A DNA stretch of 64,000 nt from UBA11540 sp045536425 (GTDB lineage: Bacteria > Bacillota > Clostridia > Oscillospirales > Ruminococcaceae), in NCBI GenBank assembly GCA_045536425.1, contig JAZSNN010000031.1, forward strand, positions 65,025 through 129,024, written 5' to 3'. Below, piece by piece: positions 23,204-32,505 of this stretch; the first letter of the stretch is position 1, and each line of letters starts with the position of its first letter. Under the pieces are notes generated by a model that saw nothing but the letters and a program-made list of their open reading frames with translations, was not told where the DNA came from and did not search any database. Both the position numbers and the translations under genes were made by a program.

Positions 23204-23348
23204 CTTTTTGTTTCAATCTCTTTTAAAAAATTAAACCTAAGACTTTATAGAAATTGATTTTTAAACTCGAACCAAATTCTAAACGACTTTTTAAATAAAT
23301 CCAATTAAATTCACACCAAAACATCTCACATTTCGAGGAGGTTTAATA

Positions 23349-26144
23349 ATGAAAATACAAGCTATAGAGTGTACAAGATGTAAGGGTGAACTCAAAGAAA
23401 AAGGAAAGTATTGGGAATGTCCTTACTGCGGAGCAAAGTTTTCAGTACAATTAGATGCCGACGGCGATCAAATTATTTATAGAAACGATGCTCCCAAAGA
23501 GTTGCCGTGTGGACAAGTTGCTGAGAGAGCGACACAAATCAATGTTGATAAAATTACGACAGTAAATATTAAGCCACCTAAAACTATCGAATCTGATGTG
23601 TATCAAAGTAGTGATGATTTGGATTATTACGACAATGTTAACCTGATTGTCACATATCTAAAAAAAGAAAAATGGGATATCGCTCAAGATAACATTTGTA
23701 AGCTTCGCAATTTGAACGATCCATGTTCAACAGCTGTTGCGGATTGGTACGGCATGGCCTGGGAACACAAAGTGCATAATGACTCTGAATTAGTGCATTC
23801 TTTTACCGCCATCACGGACGATGAATTACAAAAACTGTATAATCTCTTGCTAAATGCTATGCCCGATTTCAGAAAACGAATTTTGGATCTCGTTTTAAAT
23901 TCGGGTTACGTTGGTGATGAATCGACTAATAAAATTTTGGTAACCACTTTACCATTCTTATTTAGTGAGTTGATTTATTCACCCGAAGAAAGAGATGAAA
24001 AAATAGAGATAATTTTTGACAAAACAATATCTCTTAAATATGCAGAAACATTTAAATATCTTCTTACACATGCTTTAGAAAGTCACGAGGTTGATCGCTA
24101 CATTGGCTATTTGGAACGTTTTGCCGATAATTGTGATCCAGAGTCCTCTCAAGAATATTATTCAATGATTATTTCTGTGGATCCCGGAAACGCACAAGCA
24201 CACCACAGTTTAGTCAACGCAGATATAAAAGCTAATTCTTCAGCTCAAAAGTGTATCGATGACTTTGAAAATTTACTTTTGTATTCTCAAGATCCTATCA
24301 AAGACGTTGAGACATTCATAACAGTTTTAATCAACGAACAGACAACGATTGAAGATAAAGCAGAATTTATGTGGGCCTTGTTAAGCTATCTTCACGAAGA
24401 TACGGAAACACAGACTGAGGCAATGTCTCTGTATGCTAATTTGCTACTTCAATCGGAGTTGTGGAATAGAGCAAGTGAATTTTATAGCGCAGTACTTTCT
24501 AGAGATACCAGTAATGCAAAAGTATATTTCAATTTATGTTTGGCTGATATGCAGGCTAAAGATACTAGAGAGTTGATTGCTAAAGAAGATGACTTCTCTG
24601 GTCATCCGTACTATAAAAAAGCTCTTGCTCAGGCATATAAAACCAGTAAGATTTATTCCAAAGAACTTGAAGGGCTCATAGATTCTCGCGACAAAAGAAT
24701 TAAAGACGAACAAGCCAAAAAGAAAAGAATTAGAAATTTCATTTTTGCAGCACTAATTATCGTTGTAATTGGGGGGATTATTGCTGGATTCAAGTTGTAC
24801 AGCAACAACAAAAAATATAATGAAGCTAACATTAGTTTCATTGTAACCAGCAAAGAATACCCTTATGACTCTGTTTATCCTTGCTACTTCTTCCTAGATA
24901 TGAATGTCAAAAACAACAGTTCTTTGGAGATCAACAGAATTGATGGAATTATGCGCTTTTATAACGATGAAGGTAAACTCTTATATGAGTCTAACATTTG
25001 GCTAACTGGCAACCTAGAACCAAAAAAAGACTACAATTACGAATTAGAAATCGAACAATATGCAACAGAAGAAACCACAGAACTTCACAACACTCCTCTA
25101 TCCAGTCTAAAAATCACTTGGGAGTTAACCAAGGTAACATATGAAAACAACGAGGTCAAAGAATATACCTCGGGCAAAGAATATGTGATAAATGAAATTG
25201 CGGATTCAAACGACAAACAAAACTCTCAAGAAAAACCTCAAGATGATTTAGAAGATAATTCAAACGGGCCTTCAAATGATCAGTTTGACGAAGAAACAAT
25301 CATTTCCCAAGCGGAATCTCTTGCAGCCACAGGCAATTATGACGGAGCATGTGAACTACTTGAAAGAACTGGATATAACGATACATATTTATATCAAGCA
25401 TACAAATATGCAAGTGAAGGAAACTTTGCCGATGCAGTAAAATATGGATTGACAGTTGTTGTTATTCCTCAAGGCATTGAGACAATTCCAGATAATTGTT
25501 TCAAAATTGAATATGGTACAAATGAACTCAAGAAGGTGGTTCTTCCGACATCTATAAAGAGTATTGGAGCCTCTGCCTTCTATGGATGTACTAAACTCGT
25601 CGAGATTGACCTACCGAGCGGGCTAAAAAGCATCGGGAACTATGCCTTTGCTAAATGTAAATCCTTGAAGTCCATTGAAATACCTAACAGTGTGGAAAAC
25701 ATGGGTTCGAACGTATTTCAAGAGTGCACTAGCCTTCAATCCGCATCAATCCCCGGCAACCTGAATACAGTTCCGTCGCAAACATTTATGGATTGCTCAA
25801 GTTTGACAACGATAACTCTACAGAACGGTATAGAGATTCTTGATAGCGGTACATTTTCGGGATGCACCAACCTTGTTAATATCACATTGCCTGATTCTTT
25901 AGTTTCTATTGAGAGTAATGCGTTTTATAAGTGTTCTAGTCTCGTTGAAATCACAATACCAGCCAAGGTCAACTTAATTAGATATTCTGCTTTTTCTAGT
26001 TGTTCTTCCCTGCTAAAAGTATATTTTGCAAATCAAGAGGGTTGGCAATATGAATATGGCGGTTCAAAGATTAATGTAACTAACGCTCAAGAGAACGCAA
26101 AAGAATTAAGAAGTGTTACATCAAACACAATAGAACGAAAATAA
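23349..26144 (+). CDS. Zinc-ribbon, single-pass membrane protein with BspA-like leucine-rich repeats
   Basis: 931 aa. N-terminal zinc ribbon (CTRCKGELKEKGKYWECPYC, residues 9-28). A helical repeat region spans ~85-455, and one transmembrane helix lies at ~459-482 (FIFAALIIVVIGGIIAGF). A beta domain resembling FxLYD is at ~490-620, and a helical linker is at ~640-690. At least seven LRR_5 (Treponema/BspA-type) repeats lie at ~700-905 (SIGASAFYGCTKLVEIDLPS and similar). The zinc ribbon and repeats would be cytoplasmic and the LRR domain outside. GAGGAGG precedes the ATG. First gene of a four-gene operon. Confidence 0.85.
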   Translation: MKIQAIECTRCKGELKEKGKYWECPYCGAKFSVQLDADGDQIIYRNDAPKELPCGQVAERATQINVDKITTVNIKPPKTIESDVYQSSDDLDYYDNVNLIVTYLKKEKWDIAQDNICKLRNLNDPCSTAVADWYGMAWEHKVHNDSELVHSFTAITDDELQKLYNLLLNAMPDFRKRILDLVLNSGYVGDESTNKILVTTLPFLFSELIYSPEERDEKIEIIFDKTISLKYAETFKYLLTHALESHEVDRYIGYLERFADNCDPESSQEYYSMIISVDPGNAQAHHSLVNADIKANSSAQKCIDDFENLLLYSQDPIKDVETFITVLINEQTTIEDKAEFMWALLSYLHEDTETQTEAMSLYANLLLQSELWNRASEFYSAVLSRDTSNAKVYFNLCLADMQAKDTRELIAKEDDFSGHPYYKKALAQAYKTSKIYSKELEGLIDSRDKRIKDEQAKKKRIRNFIFAALIIVVIGGIIAGFKLYSNNKKYNEANISFIVTSKEYPYDSVYPCYFFLDMNVKNNSSLEINRIDGIMRFYNDEGKLLYESNIWLTGNLEPKKDYNYELEIEQYATEETTELHNTPLSSLKITWELTKVTYENNEVKEYTSGKEYVINEIADSNDKQNSQEKPQDDLEDNSNGPSNDQFDEETIISQAESLAATGNYDGACELLERTGYNDTYLYQAYKYASEGNFADAVKYGLTVVVIPQGIETIPDNCFKIEYGTNELKKVVLPTSIKSIGASAFYGCTKLVEIDLPSGLKSIGNYAFAKCKSLKSIEIPNSVENMGSNVFQECTSLQSASIPGNLNTVPSQTFMDCSSLTTITLQNGIEILDSGTFSGCTNLVNITLPDSLVSIESNAFYKCSSLVEITIPAKVNLIRYSAFSSCSSLLKVYFANQEGWQYEYGGSKINVTNAQENAKELRSVTSNTIERK

Positions 26145-26181
26145 AACTGAATTCAAACGCATAATGTAAAGGGGTTTTAAT

Positions 26182-28176
26182 ATGGCAAAATACATTATAG
26201 AATGTCCACGTTGTGGTAAACCAATTGAAGCTAGTACAGGACTATTTGCGAAAAAAGAAATTGTTTGTCCTGAATGTAAAAGAAAAATTGATCTTGCTAT
26301 GGAGAAAATGGTAGAAGAAACTTGTCCTCGTTGCGGAGGTAGAGTTGTATACGACCGCACAAAACCTTCTTCTGCAATTTGCCCTACTTGCCATACAAAT
26401 ATTAAGTCTGGCAAGCAAGAGGAAATAACTTGTCCTTCTTGCCAAATGCACTTGAATGTTGATACAAACGCAAAAACATGCACTTGCCCTCAATGTAAAA
26501 CAGAAATTGATGTACAGGCTAGATTGGCGCAAAAAGAAAGTGGCAAAACCGCACAAGTAATTAAATGGGATGGCGAAAACGGAGTGTTTATTTATCGTCA
26601 TCCGATGGAGAACTTCAAACTCGGTTCTCAACTAATTGTTAAAGAGAGCCAAAAAGCCGTATTTTTCCGCAACGGTAAAGCTTTGGATGTTTTTGGTCCT
26701 GACAGATATACTCTTGAAACTCAAAATCTACCTTTGATGGAAGAAATCCTAAAATATCCCACTAATGCAGATTTGACATTCAGCTCTCAGGTATACTTCA
26801 TTAGGACTGATGGACCAATATCAGTTAATTGGGGCATTCCAAAAATGAAATTGCGAAACCCGGGTATGGATTTCTATGTTGATGTAAGTGCACGCGGTTC
26901 GGCTTTTATGCAGATTAAAGATGGAAACGAAAACGTTAGAAAGTTCCTTTCAAAGGTAATAGGTACAGCCACAACTAATGGTGTAATAGAGAAGTATGAT
27001 TCAGAGTATATAACAAATAAATTCCGTGATTATATTACAGCTCGTTTGGGATCGTTACTTGCAGAAATTATCACCTCAAGCAATATCAATGTCTTAGATC
27101 TTGCATCCAAAAGGGCCACTATCAGTGATATGCTGGTCAAGGACTACAACGAATTGTTAGAGGAATACGGCTTAGAGATTCCTCCCAAACAATTTATGGT
27201 AACAAGCATAGATCCTGTTATTACCCCTGAAGTTGAAACTTGGATTCGCCAAGAGTCTGAAAAGGTGCTCAAAGTTCGACAAGAGGGTGTCCTCAAGGCC
27301 GAAGCTGAAGCTCGTCAAGGAAGAGTTCTTGTTGAAGAGCAAACCGAAGTTCAAAAGAAAATCCTTAGGACTCAAGGTGAAGGCGAAGAACGCAAAATCT
27401 CTGCAATGGCTGATGCTGATGTTACTCGTATTGAGGCACAAGGTGCGGCTGATGCTACTATTATTTCAACGAAAGCTAATGCGGAATCTACCATTATATC
27501 TAGTCAGGCAGAAGCGGAAGCGACAATTGTTACCGGACGTGCTGAAGCAGAAACTACTAGACTTACCGGTCAAGCATCAGCTGAAGCATATAGAGCACAA
27601 GCTATCGCAGAGGCTGATGAAATGCACGCCAAGGGTTATACATATGCACAAGAAACCTCTCGCCAAATTGGTTTGGAAGCATTGCAGAATGGTTTGCCCG
27701 GAACCGGTGTGAATATTTCTTCCTCTTCCGAAAAAGGTGGTTCTGGACTTACAGACACACTCGGTGATATGATTGGACTTGGTGTTGGTTTGAGCGCAAT
27801 GGGCGGCGTTGTAAATATGACAAAGGATATTGTGAGTCCTATCATAGGCCAAATCTCTGATATTGGCAAACAACCGATAGAAACCCCAGTTGCTACTATG
27901 CCTCAAACGAATTTGGTCAGTGCGTGGAATTGTGCTTGTGGCAAATCATGCATCACATCAAAATTCTGTCCAGAATGTGGTTCTCCCAAGCCGGTAACTT
28001 TGGATAACGGCGTTTGGAATTGCACCTGTGGTCAGAGTGGAATCACTTCTAATTTCTGTCCTAATTGTGGTGCTCGTAAGCCTATAAGCAATACAAATTG
28101 GAATTGCCACAACTGCGGACAAACTGACATTACAAGCAATTTCTGTCCTAACTGTGGCAGTAAGAAAGGTGAATGA
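26182..28176 (+). CDS. SPFH-domain protein with N- and C-terminal zinc ribbons
   Basis: 664 aa. The N-terminal ~115 residues hold about four CxxC pairs forming zinc ribbons (ECPRCGK, VCPECKR, TCPRCGG, ICPTCHT, TCPSCQM, TCPQCKT). An SPFH/band-7-like domain of the virion-core-protein/YdjI type follows at ~135-360. A long Ala/Glu coiled coil is at ~360-480, then a Gly-rich hinge. Three tandem C-terminal ribbons are at ~588-660 (WNCxCG...FCPxCGS). Band-7 proteins oligomerise at membranes. It is 37 bp downstream of the LRR protein. Confidence 0.88.
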   Translation: MAKYIIECPRCGKPIEASTGLFAKKEIVCPECKRKIDLAMEKMVEETCPRCGGRVVYDRTKPSSAICPTCHTNIKSGKQEEITCPSCQMHLNVDTNAKTCTCPQCKTEIDVQARLAQKESGKTAQVIKWDGENGVFIYRHPMENFKLGSQLIVKESQKAVFFRNGKALDVFGPDRYTLETQNLPLMEEILKYPTNADLTFSSQVYFIRTDGPISVNWGIPKMKLRNPGMDFYVDVSARGSAFMQIKDGNENVRKFLSKVIGTATTNGVIEKYDSEYITNKFRDYITARLGSLLAEIITSSNINVLDLASKRATISDMLVKDYNELLEEYGLEIPPKQFMVTSIDPVITPEVETWIRQESEKVLKVRQEGVLKAEAEARQGRVLVEEQTEVQKKILRTQGEGEERKISAMADADVTRIEAQGAADATIISTKANAESTIISSQAEAEATIVTGRAEAETTRLTGQASAEAYRAQAIAEADEMHAKGYTYAQETSRQIGLEALQNGLPGTGVNISSSSEKGGSGLTDTLGDMIGLGVGLSAMGGVVNMTKDIVSPIIGQISDIGKQPIETPVATMPQTNLVSAWNCACGKSCITSKFCPECGSPKPVTLDNGVWNCTCGQSGITSNFCPNCGARKPISNTNWNCHNCGQTDITSNFCPNCGSKKGE

Positions 28177-28892
28177 ATATGAAGCTAACAAAACGTAAAA
28201 AATCGGTGATAATAATTTATTCAATCGCCACCATAGTATTTCTTATCCTGACAATAGGCATTCCTTTTGCCAAACCTGCTGCCTCTTGGATGATGTTTGC
28301 TTTTTCCATTGTGTCATTAACAGGTGGATGTGGTATTACCTTATTTGCTTTTAGTAAATCAGAAGAATTAAAGAGCAAATTTTACGGATATCCTGTTTTT
28401 AGAATAGGAAGCCTTTACACAATTATTCAACTAGCATTAACAGTTTTGATATACATCATTGGTGCTTTTGTAAACATTCCGTACTGGGTTGGTTTAGCAA
28501 TATCTGTTTTACTTATGGGACTGGCTTCCATCGGAGTAATCACAACAGATACCGCAAGGGATTATGTTGAGGAAATAGATACAAAAACCACAGCAACGGT
28601 TAAAACGTTGACAAGATTCAATGTGGATATCTCTGATTTGGTAGACGTTTGTAAATACGATTCTGCCAAAAGCTCCCTGAAAAAGTTGGCTGAGAAGTTT
28701 AAATATAGTGACCAGGTTTCATCTTCTGCGACGGAAGAAAAAGAGGCACTTATTATGGAGGAACTGAATAACTTAAGAGAAATCATAACTAGAAATGATG
28801 CAGAAAAAATCATCGAACAGGTTGAGGCGGTTTCTAATCTGCTTAATAGCCGAAACCGCATTTGCGAATCGGCCAAATCAACAAACAGATAA
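28173..28892 (+). CDS. Four-helix membrane protein with cytoplasmic tail
   Basis: 239 aa with four predicted transmembrane helices in the first 130 residues, then a C-terminal soluble part with coiled-coil tendency (EEKEALIMEELNNLREIITR). ATG overlaps the SPFH stop (ATGA); an in-frame ATG at 28179 has better spacing from AAAGGTG and may be the true start. Tight coupling suggests that it works with the SPFH protein. No named family recognised. Confidence 0.75.
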   Translation: MNMKLTKRKKSVIIIYSIATIVFLILTIGIPFAKPAASWMMFAFSIVSLTGGCGITLFAFSKSEELKSKFYGYPVFRIGSLYTIIQLALTVLIYIIGAFVNIPYWVGLAISVLLMGLASIGVITTDTARDYVEEIDTKTTATVKTLTRFNVDISDLVDVCKYDSAKSSLKKLAEKFKYSDQVSSSATEEKEALIMEELNNLREIITRNDAEKIIEQVEAVSNLLNSRNRICESAKSTNR

Positions 28893-28947
28893 TGTTGTTT
28901 AATATTGACTTAGTCAATAATTTATAAAAAAGAAAGAGGTAATTATT

Positions 28948-29715
28948 ATGAGTAGTTCAGTAGAAATTAGGTGGTTGAGAGCCACTATGAACAGTGTCAA
29001 CGGCGCAGGAGTTGAACATTGGTACTTCAATGCTACCGATAAGGAAATTAAGTACTTAACTTTTGTTTATGTTCCGTACAATCAGGTTGGTGATCAGGTT
29101 CAATGCACAATGTCCAGGAAAAGCGAGGTTTCATGCAAATTAACAGGTCCTATTAAACCTTATCACGAAAACAATGTGAAATGGGAAGCTTTGTGGTATA
29201 ACCCCACTGTAACGAAGATTGAATTAGTTCAGATTCATATTGACTATATGGATGGTTCTGAAGAAACCATCGATGGTGCAGATGTTGTAGATATGTCTGA
29301 TAAACAAAGTGTGTATTATGAAAAAGTTGAAAAACCTGCAGAGGAAGAACGAGCTGAAAGAGAAAAACAATTGGCTATTCAGCTTGCTGAAAGTGAAAAG
29401 AAGGCGGCAGAAAAAAAGGCAATTGATGATAGAAATAATGAATTAGCAACGGCATATTTGTGTTTCAAGGTGTTCAGCTGCTTTAAGAAAATGAAAGACG
29501 ATGACGAAATGAAATTCCATGTTAATCAAGGTTTGTGGCTTTTCATATTTGAAGTTATTGGGATTATCTGTGCTATCATAAGCGGTTTTGCTACTCTTCT
29601 TTCCCTTGTTTTTGAAGGACTAGCTATATTCCTTTCTATTAAAGGATTTAAAGAAACTAGAGAAGGCAAACGTTTTGAAATTCCTCTCATCAGCAAAATC
29701 AAATTAATCAAATAA
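28948..29715 (+). CDS. Beta-domain protein with C-terminal two-helix membrane (DUF4870-like) region
   Basis: 255 aa. Residues 1-105 form a beta sandwich-like domain similar in kind to the extracellular beta domain of the 23349 protein. Residues 125-155 are a charged helix (EEERAEREKQLAIQLAESEK). The C-terminus (KFHVNQGLWLFIFEVIGIIC, then IPLISKIKLIK) has the shape of DUF4870 membrane proteins. AAAGAGG is upstream. Last gene of the operon, terminated at 29828-29865. Confidence 0.7.
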   Translation: MSSSVEIRWLRATMNSVNGAGVEHWYFNATDKEIKYLTFVYVPYNQVGDQVQCTMSRKSEVSCKLTGPIKPYHENNVKWEALWYNPTVTKIELVQIHIDYMDGSEETIDGADVVDMSDKQSVYYEKVEKPAEEERAEREKQLAIQLAESEKKAAEKKAIDDRNNELATAYLCFKVFSCFKKMKDDDEMKFHVNQGLWLFIFEVIGIICAIISGFATLLSLVFEGLAIFLSIKGFKETREGKRFEIPLISKIKLIK

Positions 29716-29827
29716 AAATTGGTCTGATTTTGTAGGGTTTTGGATATAAAAGTATTAATATAAATCAAAGCCCTGAATACGAAAAGTTATTGAAATGATT
29801 CAAGTCACTTGTAAAGTAATACATAGT

Positions 29828-29866
29828 AATCCGGCACATAGAAAATTCTATGTGCCGGATTTTTTG
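29828..29866 (+). terminator. Terminator of the zinc-ribbon/SPFH operon
   Basis: A long perfect inverted repeat AATCCGGCACATAGAA / TTCTATGTGCCGGATT followed by TTTTTG, 113 bp after the last gene. Confidence 0.88.
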
Positions 29867-29877
29867 TATAACGAAAA

Positions 29878-29906
29878 GATAGCCTACGCAATTGCGCGGG
29901 CTATAA
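29878..29906 (-). terminator. Terminator-like hairpin after the 29991 gene
   Basis: Imperfect stem ATAGCC...GGCTAT with an inner CGCAATTGCG palindrome; CTTTTC follows on the minus strand. Confidence 0.5.
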
Positions 29907-29990
29907 TCATAATTTCGTTTGTAATTTTAAATTATACTCATCAATTCACAACCTGCTACTGTGTATCTATACAAATAACCGTCGTTCAAA

Positions 29991-30329
29991 TTATTCACCT
30001 ATTCTATCGATAGCATCCTTAATTTCCTCTATATTGGCGTCACGAGTCAAAAAATATTTATTCAAACCATTTACTACTGAAACAATCTCTTGATAGTAGC
30101 AGTGAAGTGGTGTATCATCCAAATCGCTAACCCACCAGCCAAAATCGTGCATTTCAAGAAGCAACCCTGCCAACTCTTTGGGTACGAGTTTTTCTTTGCT
30201 ATATTCTTCAATAATTTCACAAGTGTCTTTAAACAAAGCACGGACTTTCTCAAAACCCAGATTGTTGAATTCAATTACATCCCACGTTGCCTTGTGCCAA
30301 TCGTTAGATATCATTTCTATTCTTCCCAT
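29991..30329 (-). CDS. Hypothetical protein
   Basis: 112 aa, acidic, mostly helical (VRALFKDTCEIIEEYSKEKL), without membrane segments or recognisable motifs. GGAGG lies 6 bp before the ATG. It lies between the operon terminator and the integrase, and a copy of the AGACTAATT operator-like box is ~20 bp upstream, so the XRE protein may control it. A product that controls excision is possible from position only. Confidence 0.6.
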   Translation of the reverse strand: MGRIEMISNDWHKATWDVIEFNNLGFEKVRALFKDTCEIIEEYSKEKLVPKELAGLLLEMHDFGWWVSDLDDTPLHCYYQEIVSVVNGLNKYFLTRDANIEEIKDAIDRIGE

Positions 30330-30400
30330 ATATAACCTCCCGACAATTTTAGACTAATTAAATTATAACACATAATCTTTAAAAAGGTTATACTTTAAGA

Positions 30401-31339
30401 CTAACTTTTCAATGAAATGTGCTTCCTGCCGTGGAACTTATCTAACACATTTATTTCATCAACCTGTTTTGCCACATCACTGACTAAGAGGTTAATATAA
30501 TTCTGTGTTATATCTAAGCTTGAATGACCTAACAGTTTTGAGAGTGACACGACGTTGCCTCCACTCAGAATCCATTGTTTCGCAAACGTATGTCTATACC
30601 TGTGTATTCCTGTTGTCTCTACGCCGCGCTTTTTATTATACTCATAGAGCTTATGATAGCAGGTACTTTTAATCAGTTGTTGACCAAACACATTGCAAAA
30701 CAGATAGTCATCATCAGACTTATGCTGTCGATATTTTAAATATTCGGTCAAGATATTGACCATTGTTTGATTAAGTGGAACGATCAACGGTTTTCTATTT
30801 TTAGTCACATTCACATAGACGACGCTGTTATCAAAATCAATATCCTTGACTTTTATGTGCATCAGGCTTCTTTGTCTCACAGCAGTTGAAAACAAGAAGT
30901 TAGTCATAACCCAGCACTGATATTCAGTGAAAGAGCATTTCTTTAAATCGGGCTTCTTAAGCAATAACCTCAGTTCCTGCTCGTCATACGTTTCTACGTG
31001 GGATTTATCGACCTTTATTGACTTCATTTTAAAAGGCTCAATATAGCCCTCATTCATAAGAAAATGCAATGTGGTTATCAAATCTCGCAGGTATGAGTTA
31101 ATACTGACATCATTGTTAAGCGTTGCCTTCAAGTGCAAGACATATCTGTTATATTCATTTTCGTTGAGTCTTTCTATTGGCATTTCAGGATCAAAGAACT
31201 TGAAAAACTGTGTATAGCTTTGGCGATAATGGTTGATAGTTCCTTGTCTTAAATTACGCTGTCGGCAATACTCCAGATACCTATCACACCCCTCTTCAAA
31301 AGTAATAGATTTTGTTGCTTTCATTTTCAGTTTGTGCAT
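30401..31339 (-). CDS. Tyrosine site-specific integrase
   Basis: 312 aa. It has an N-terminal SAM-like core-binding domain (ITFEEGCDRYLEYCRQRNLR) and a catalytic domain with the expected residues: Arg in TAVRQRSLMH, Lys in VTKNRKP, HRYRH, GHSS and the nucleophilic Tyr in ITQNYINLL. The start at 31339 has GTGAGG 8 bp upstream; longer in-frame starts lack one. It reads away from the adjacent right repeat at 31492-31581, which is its likely recombination site. Confidence 0.93.
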   Translation of the reverse strand: MHKLKMKATKSITFEEGCDRYLEYCRQRNLRQGTINHYRQSYTQFFKFFDPEMPIERLNENEYNRYVLHLKATLNNDVSINSYLRDLITTLHFLMNEGYIEPFKMKSIKVDKSHVETYDEQELRLLLKKPDLKKCSFTEYQCWVMTNFLFSTAVRQRSLMHIKVKDIDFDNSVVYVNVTKNRKPLIVPLNQTMVNILTEYLKYRQHKSDDDYLFCNVFGQQLIKSTCYHKLYEYNKKRGVETTGIHRYRHTFAKQWILSGGNVVSLSKLLGHSSLDITQNYINLLVSDVAKQVDEINVLDKFHGRKHISLKS

Positions 31340-31372
31340 TGTAACATACCTCACTTTTAACATAAAAAATAT

Positions 31373-31410
31373 AGACACATCATCAAAGAAAACTCTAAAA
31401 TGATGTGTCT
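31373..31410 (-). terminator. Element-borne terminator between GGGtGRT and integrase genes
   Basis: An 11-bp perfect stem (31373-31383 / 31400-31410); the minus strand continues ATATTTTTTATG. It can replace the gene's original terminator, now on the far side of the island. Confidence 0.7.
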
Positions 31411-31484
31411 AACTTTTTATTTATTGGTTTTTGTAACAGGTCTTTTACAAGTTGCCCAAAAGCTTTAAAAAGCCTTATAAATCC

Positions 31485-32486
31485 TTATTTATTAAGTGCT
31501 TCGTTTACTGCAACTGCACATGCAACTGTCATACCAACCATGGGGTTGTTACCTGCGCCGATGAGACCCATCATCTCAACGTGTGCGGGAACGGAAGAGG
31601 AACCTGCAAACTGTGCATCGGAGTGCATTCTTCCCATTGTATCGGTCATACCGTAGGAAGCGGGGCCTGCAGCCATATTGTCAGGATGGAGAGTTCTTCC
31701 TGTGCCGCCACCGGAAGCAACGGAGAAGTACTTCTTGCCCTGCTCAACACACTCTTTCTTGTATGTGCCTGCAACGGGGTGCTGGAAGCGTGTGGGGTTG
31801 GTGGAGTTACCTGTGATGGAAACGTCAACGCCCTCTTTGTGCATGATAGCAACGCCCTCACGAACGTCGTCTGCACCGTAGCAACGAACCTTTGCACGCT
31901 CACCGTCGGAGTATGCTGTTTCTTTTACTATCTCAAGCTTGCCTGTGTAGTAGTCAAATTTTGTCTGCACATAGGTGAAGCCGTTGATTCTGGAGATAAT
32001 CTGTGCGGCATCCTTACCGAGACCGTTGAGGATAACGCGGAGGGGCTCTTTACGAGCTTTATTAGCACTTCTTGCAAGACCGATAGCGCCTTCAGCAGCT
32101 GCGAAGGACTCGTGACCTGCGAGGAATGCGAAGCACTTTGTCTCATCTCTGAGAAGCATTGCGCCGAGGTTACCGTGGCCGGTACCAACCTTACGGTCGT
32201 CAGCAACGGAGCCGGGGATACAGAAGGACTGGAGTCCGAGGCCTATCTTCTCTGCAGCCTCTGCAGCGGATTTAACCTGATCCTTGATAGCGATAGCGCA
32301 GCCTACTACATAAGCCCAGCCAGCGTTCTCGAAGCAGATAGGCTGAATACCTTTAACGATATTATAAGCATCAACACCTGCTTTATCGCAGATTTCCTTA
32401 GCTTCCTCAATGGAGGAAATGCCGTGTTTATTAAGTTCTGCGTTGATTTGGTCTATTCTTCTTTCATAACTTTCAAACAAAGCCAT
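31485..32486 (-). CDS. GGGtGRT protein
   Basis: 333-aa member of the family named for its glycine-rich signature (VASGGGTGRTLHPDN). Its role is unproven; it is regularly found with an IscU-like scaffold protein, as here, so a link to Fe-S or radical chemistry is inferred. ATG at 32486 with GGAGG nine bases upstream. Its last ~30 codons are part of the right attachment repeat: the integrative element entered here and left the protein sequence intact. Confidence 0.9.
   Translation of the reverse strand: MALFESYERRIDQINAELNKHGISSIEEAKEICDKAGVDAYNIVKGIQPICFENAGWAYVVGCAIAIKDQVKSAAEAAEKIGLGLQSFCIPGSVADDRKVGTGHGNLGAMLLRDETKCFAFLAGHESFAAAEGAIGLARSANKARKEPLRVILNGLGKDAAQIISRINGFTYVQTKFDYYTGKLEIVKETAYSDGERAKVRCYGADDVREGVAIMHKEGVDVSITGNSTNPTRFQHPVAGTYKKECVEQGKKYFSVASGGGTGRTLHPDNMAAGPASYGMTDTMGRMHSDAQFAGSSSVPAHVEMMGLIGAGNNPMVGMTVACAVAVNEALNK
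31492..31581. repeat. Right attachment repeat (attR)
   Basis: 90 bp matching 14844-14933 with three mismatches; it forms the 3' end of the intact GGGtGRT gene. Similarity stops abruptly at 31582. Confidence 0.88.
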
Positions 32487-32505
32487 TGTCAAAATCCTCC
32501 TTCAA

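Larger units (their letters stand above)
14844..31581. mobile_element. 16.6-kb integrative element in the 3' end of the GGGtGRT gene
   Basis: Two 90-bp direct repeats (14844-14933 and 31492-31581) differ at three positions and both encode the C-terminus of the GGGtGRT protein. Between them lie a tyrosine integrase next to the right repeat, a replication-type module, a serine recombinase, an XRE regulator and cargo genes. Base composition is lower in GC than in the flanks. No relaxase, coupling protein, capsid or terminase gene is visible, so it resembles a satellite or cargo island and not a complete ICE or prophage. Whether it is still mobile is unknown. Confidence 0.85.

Noticed and set aside
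14844..31581. Complete prophage or conjugative element
   Set aside because: No capsid, terminase, portal, tail, relaxase or type IV secretion genes are visible in the island.
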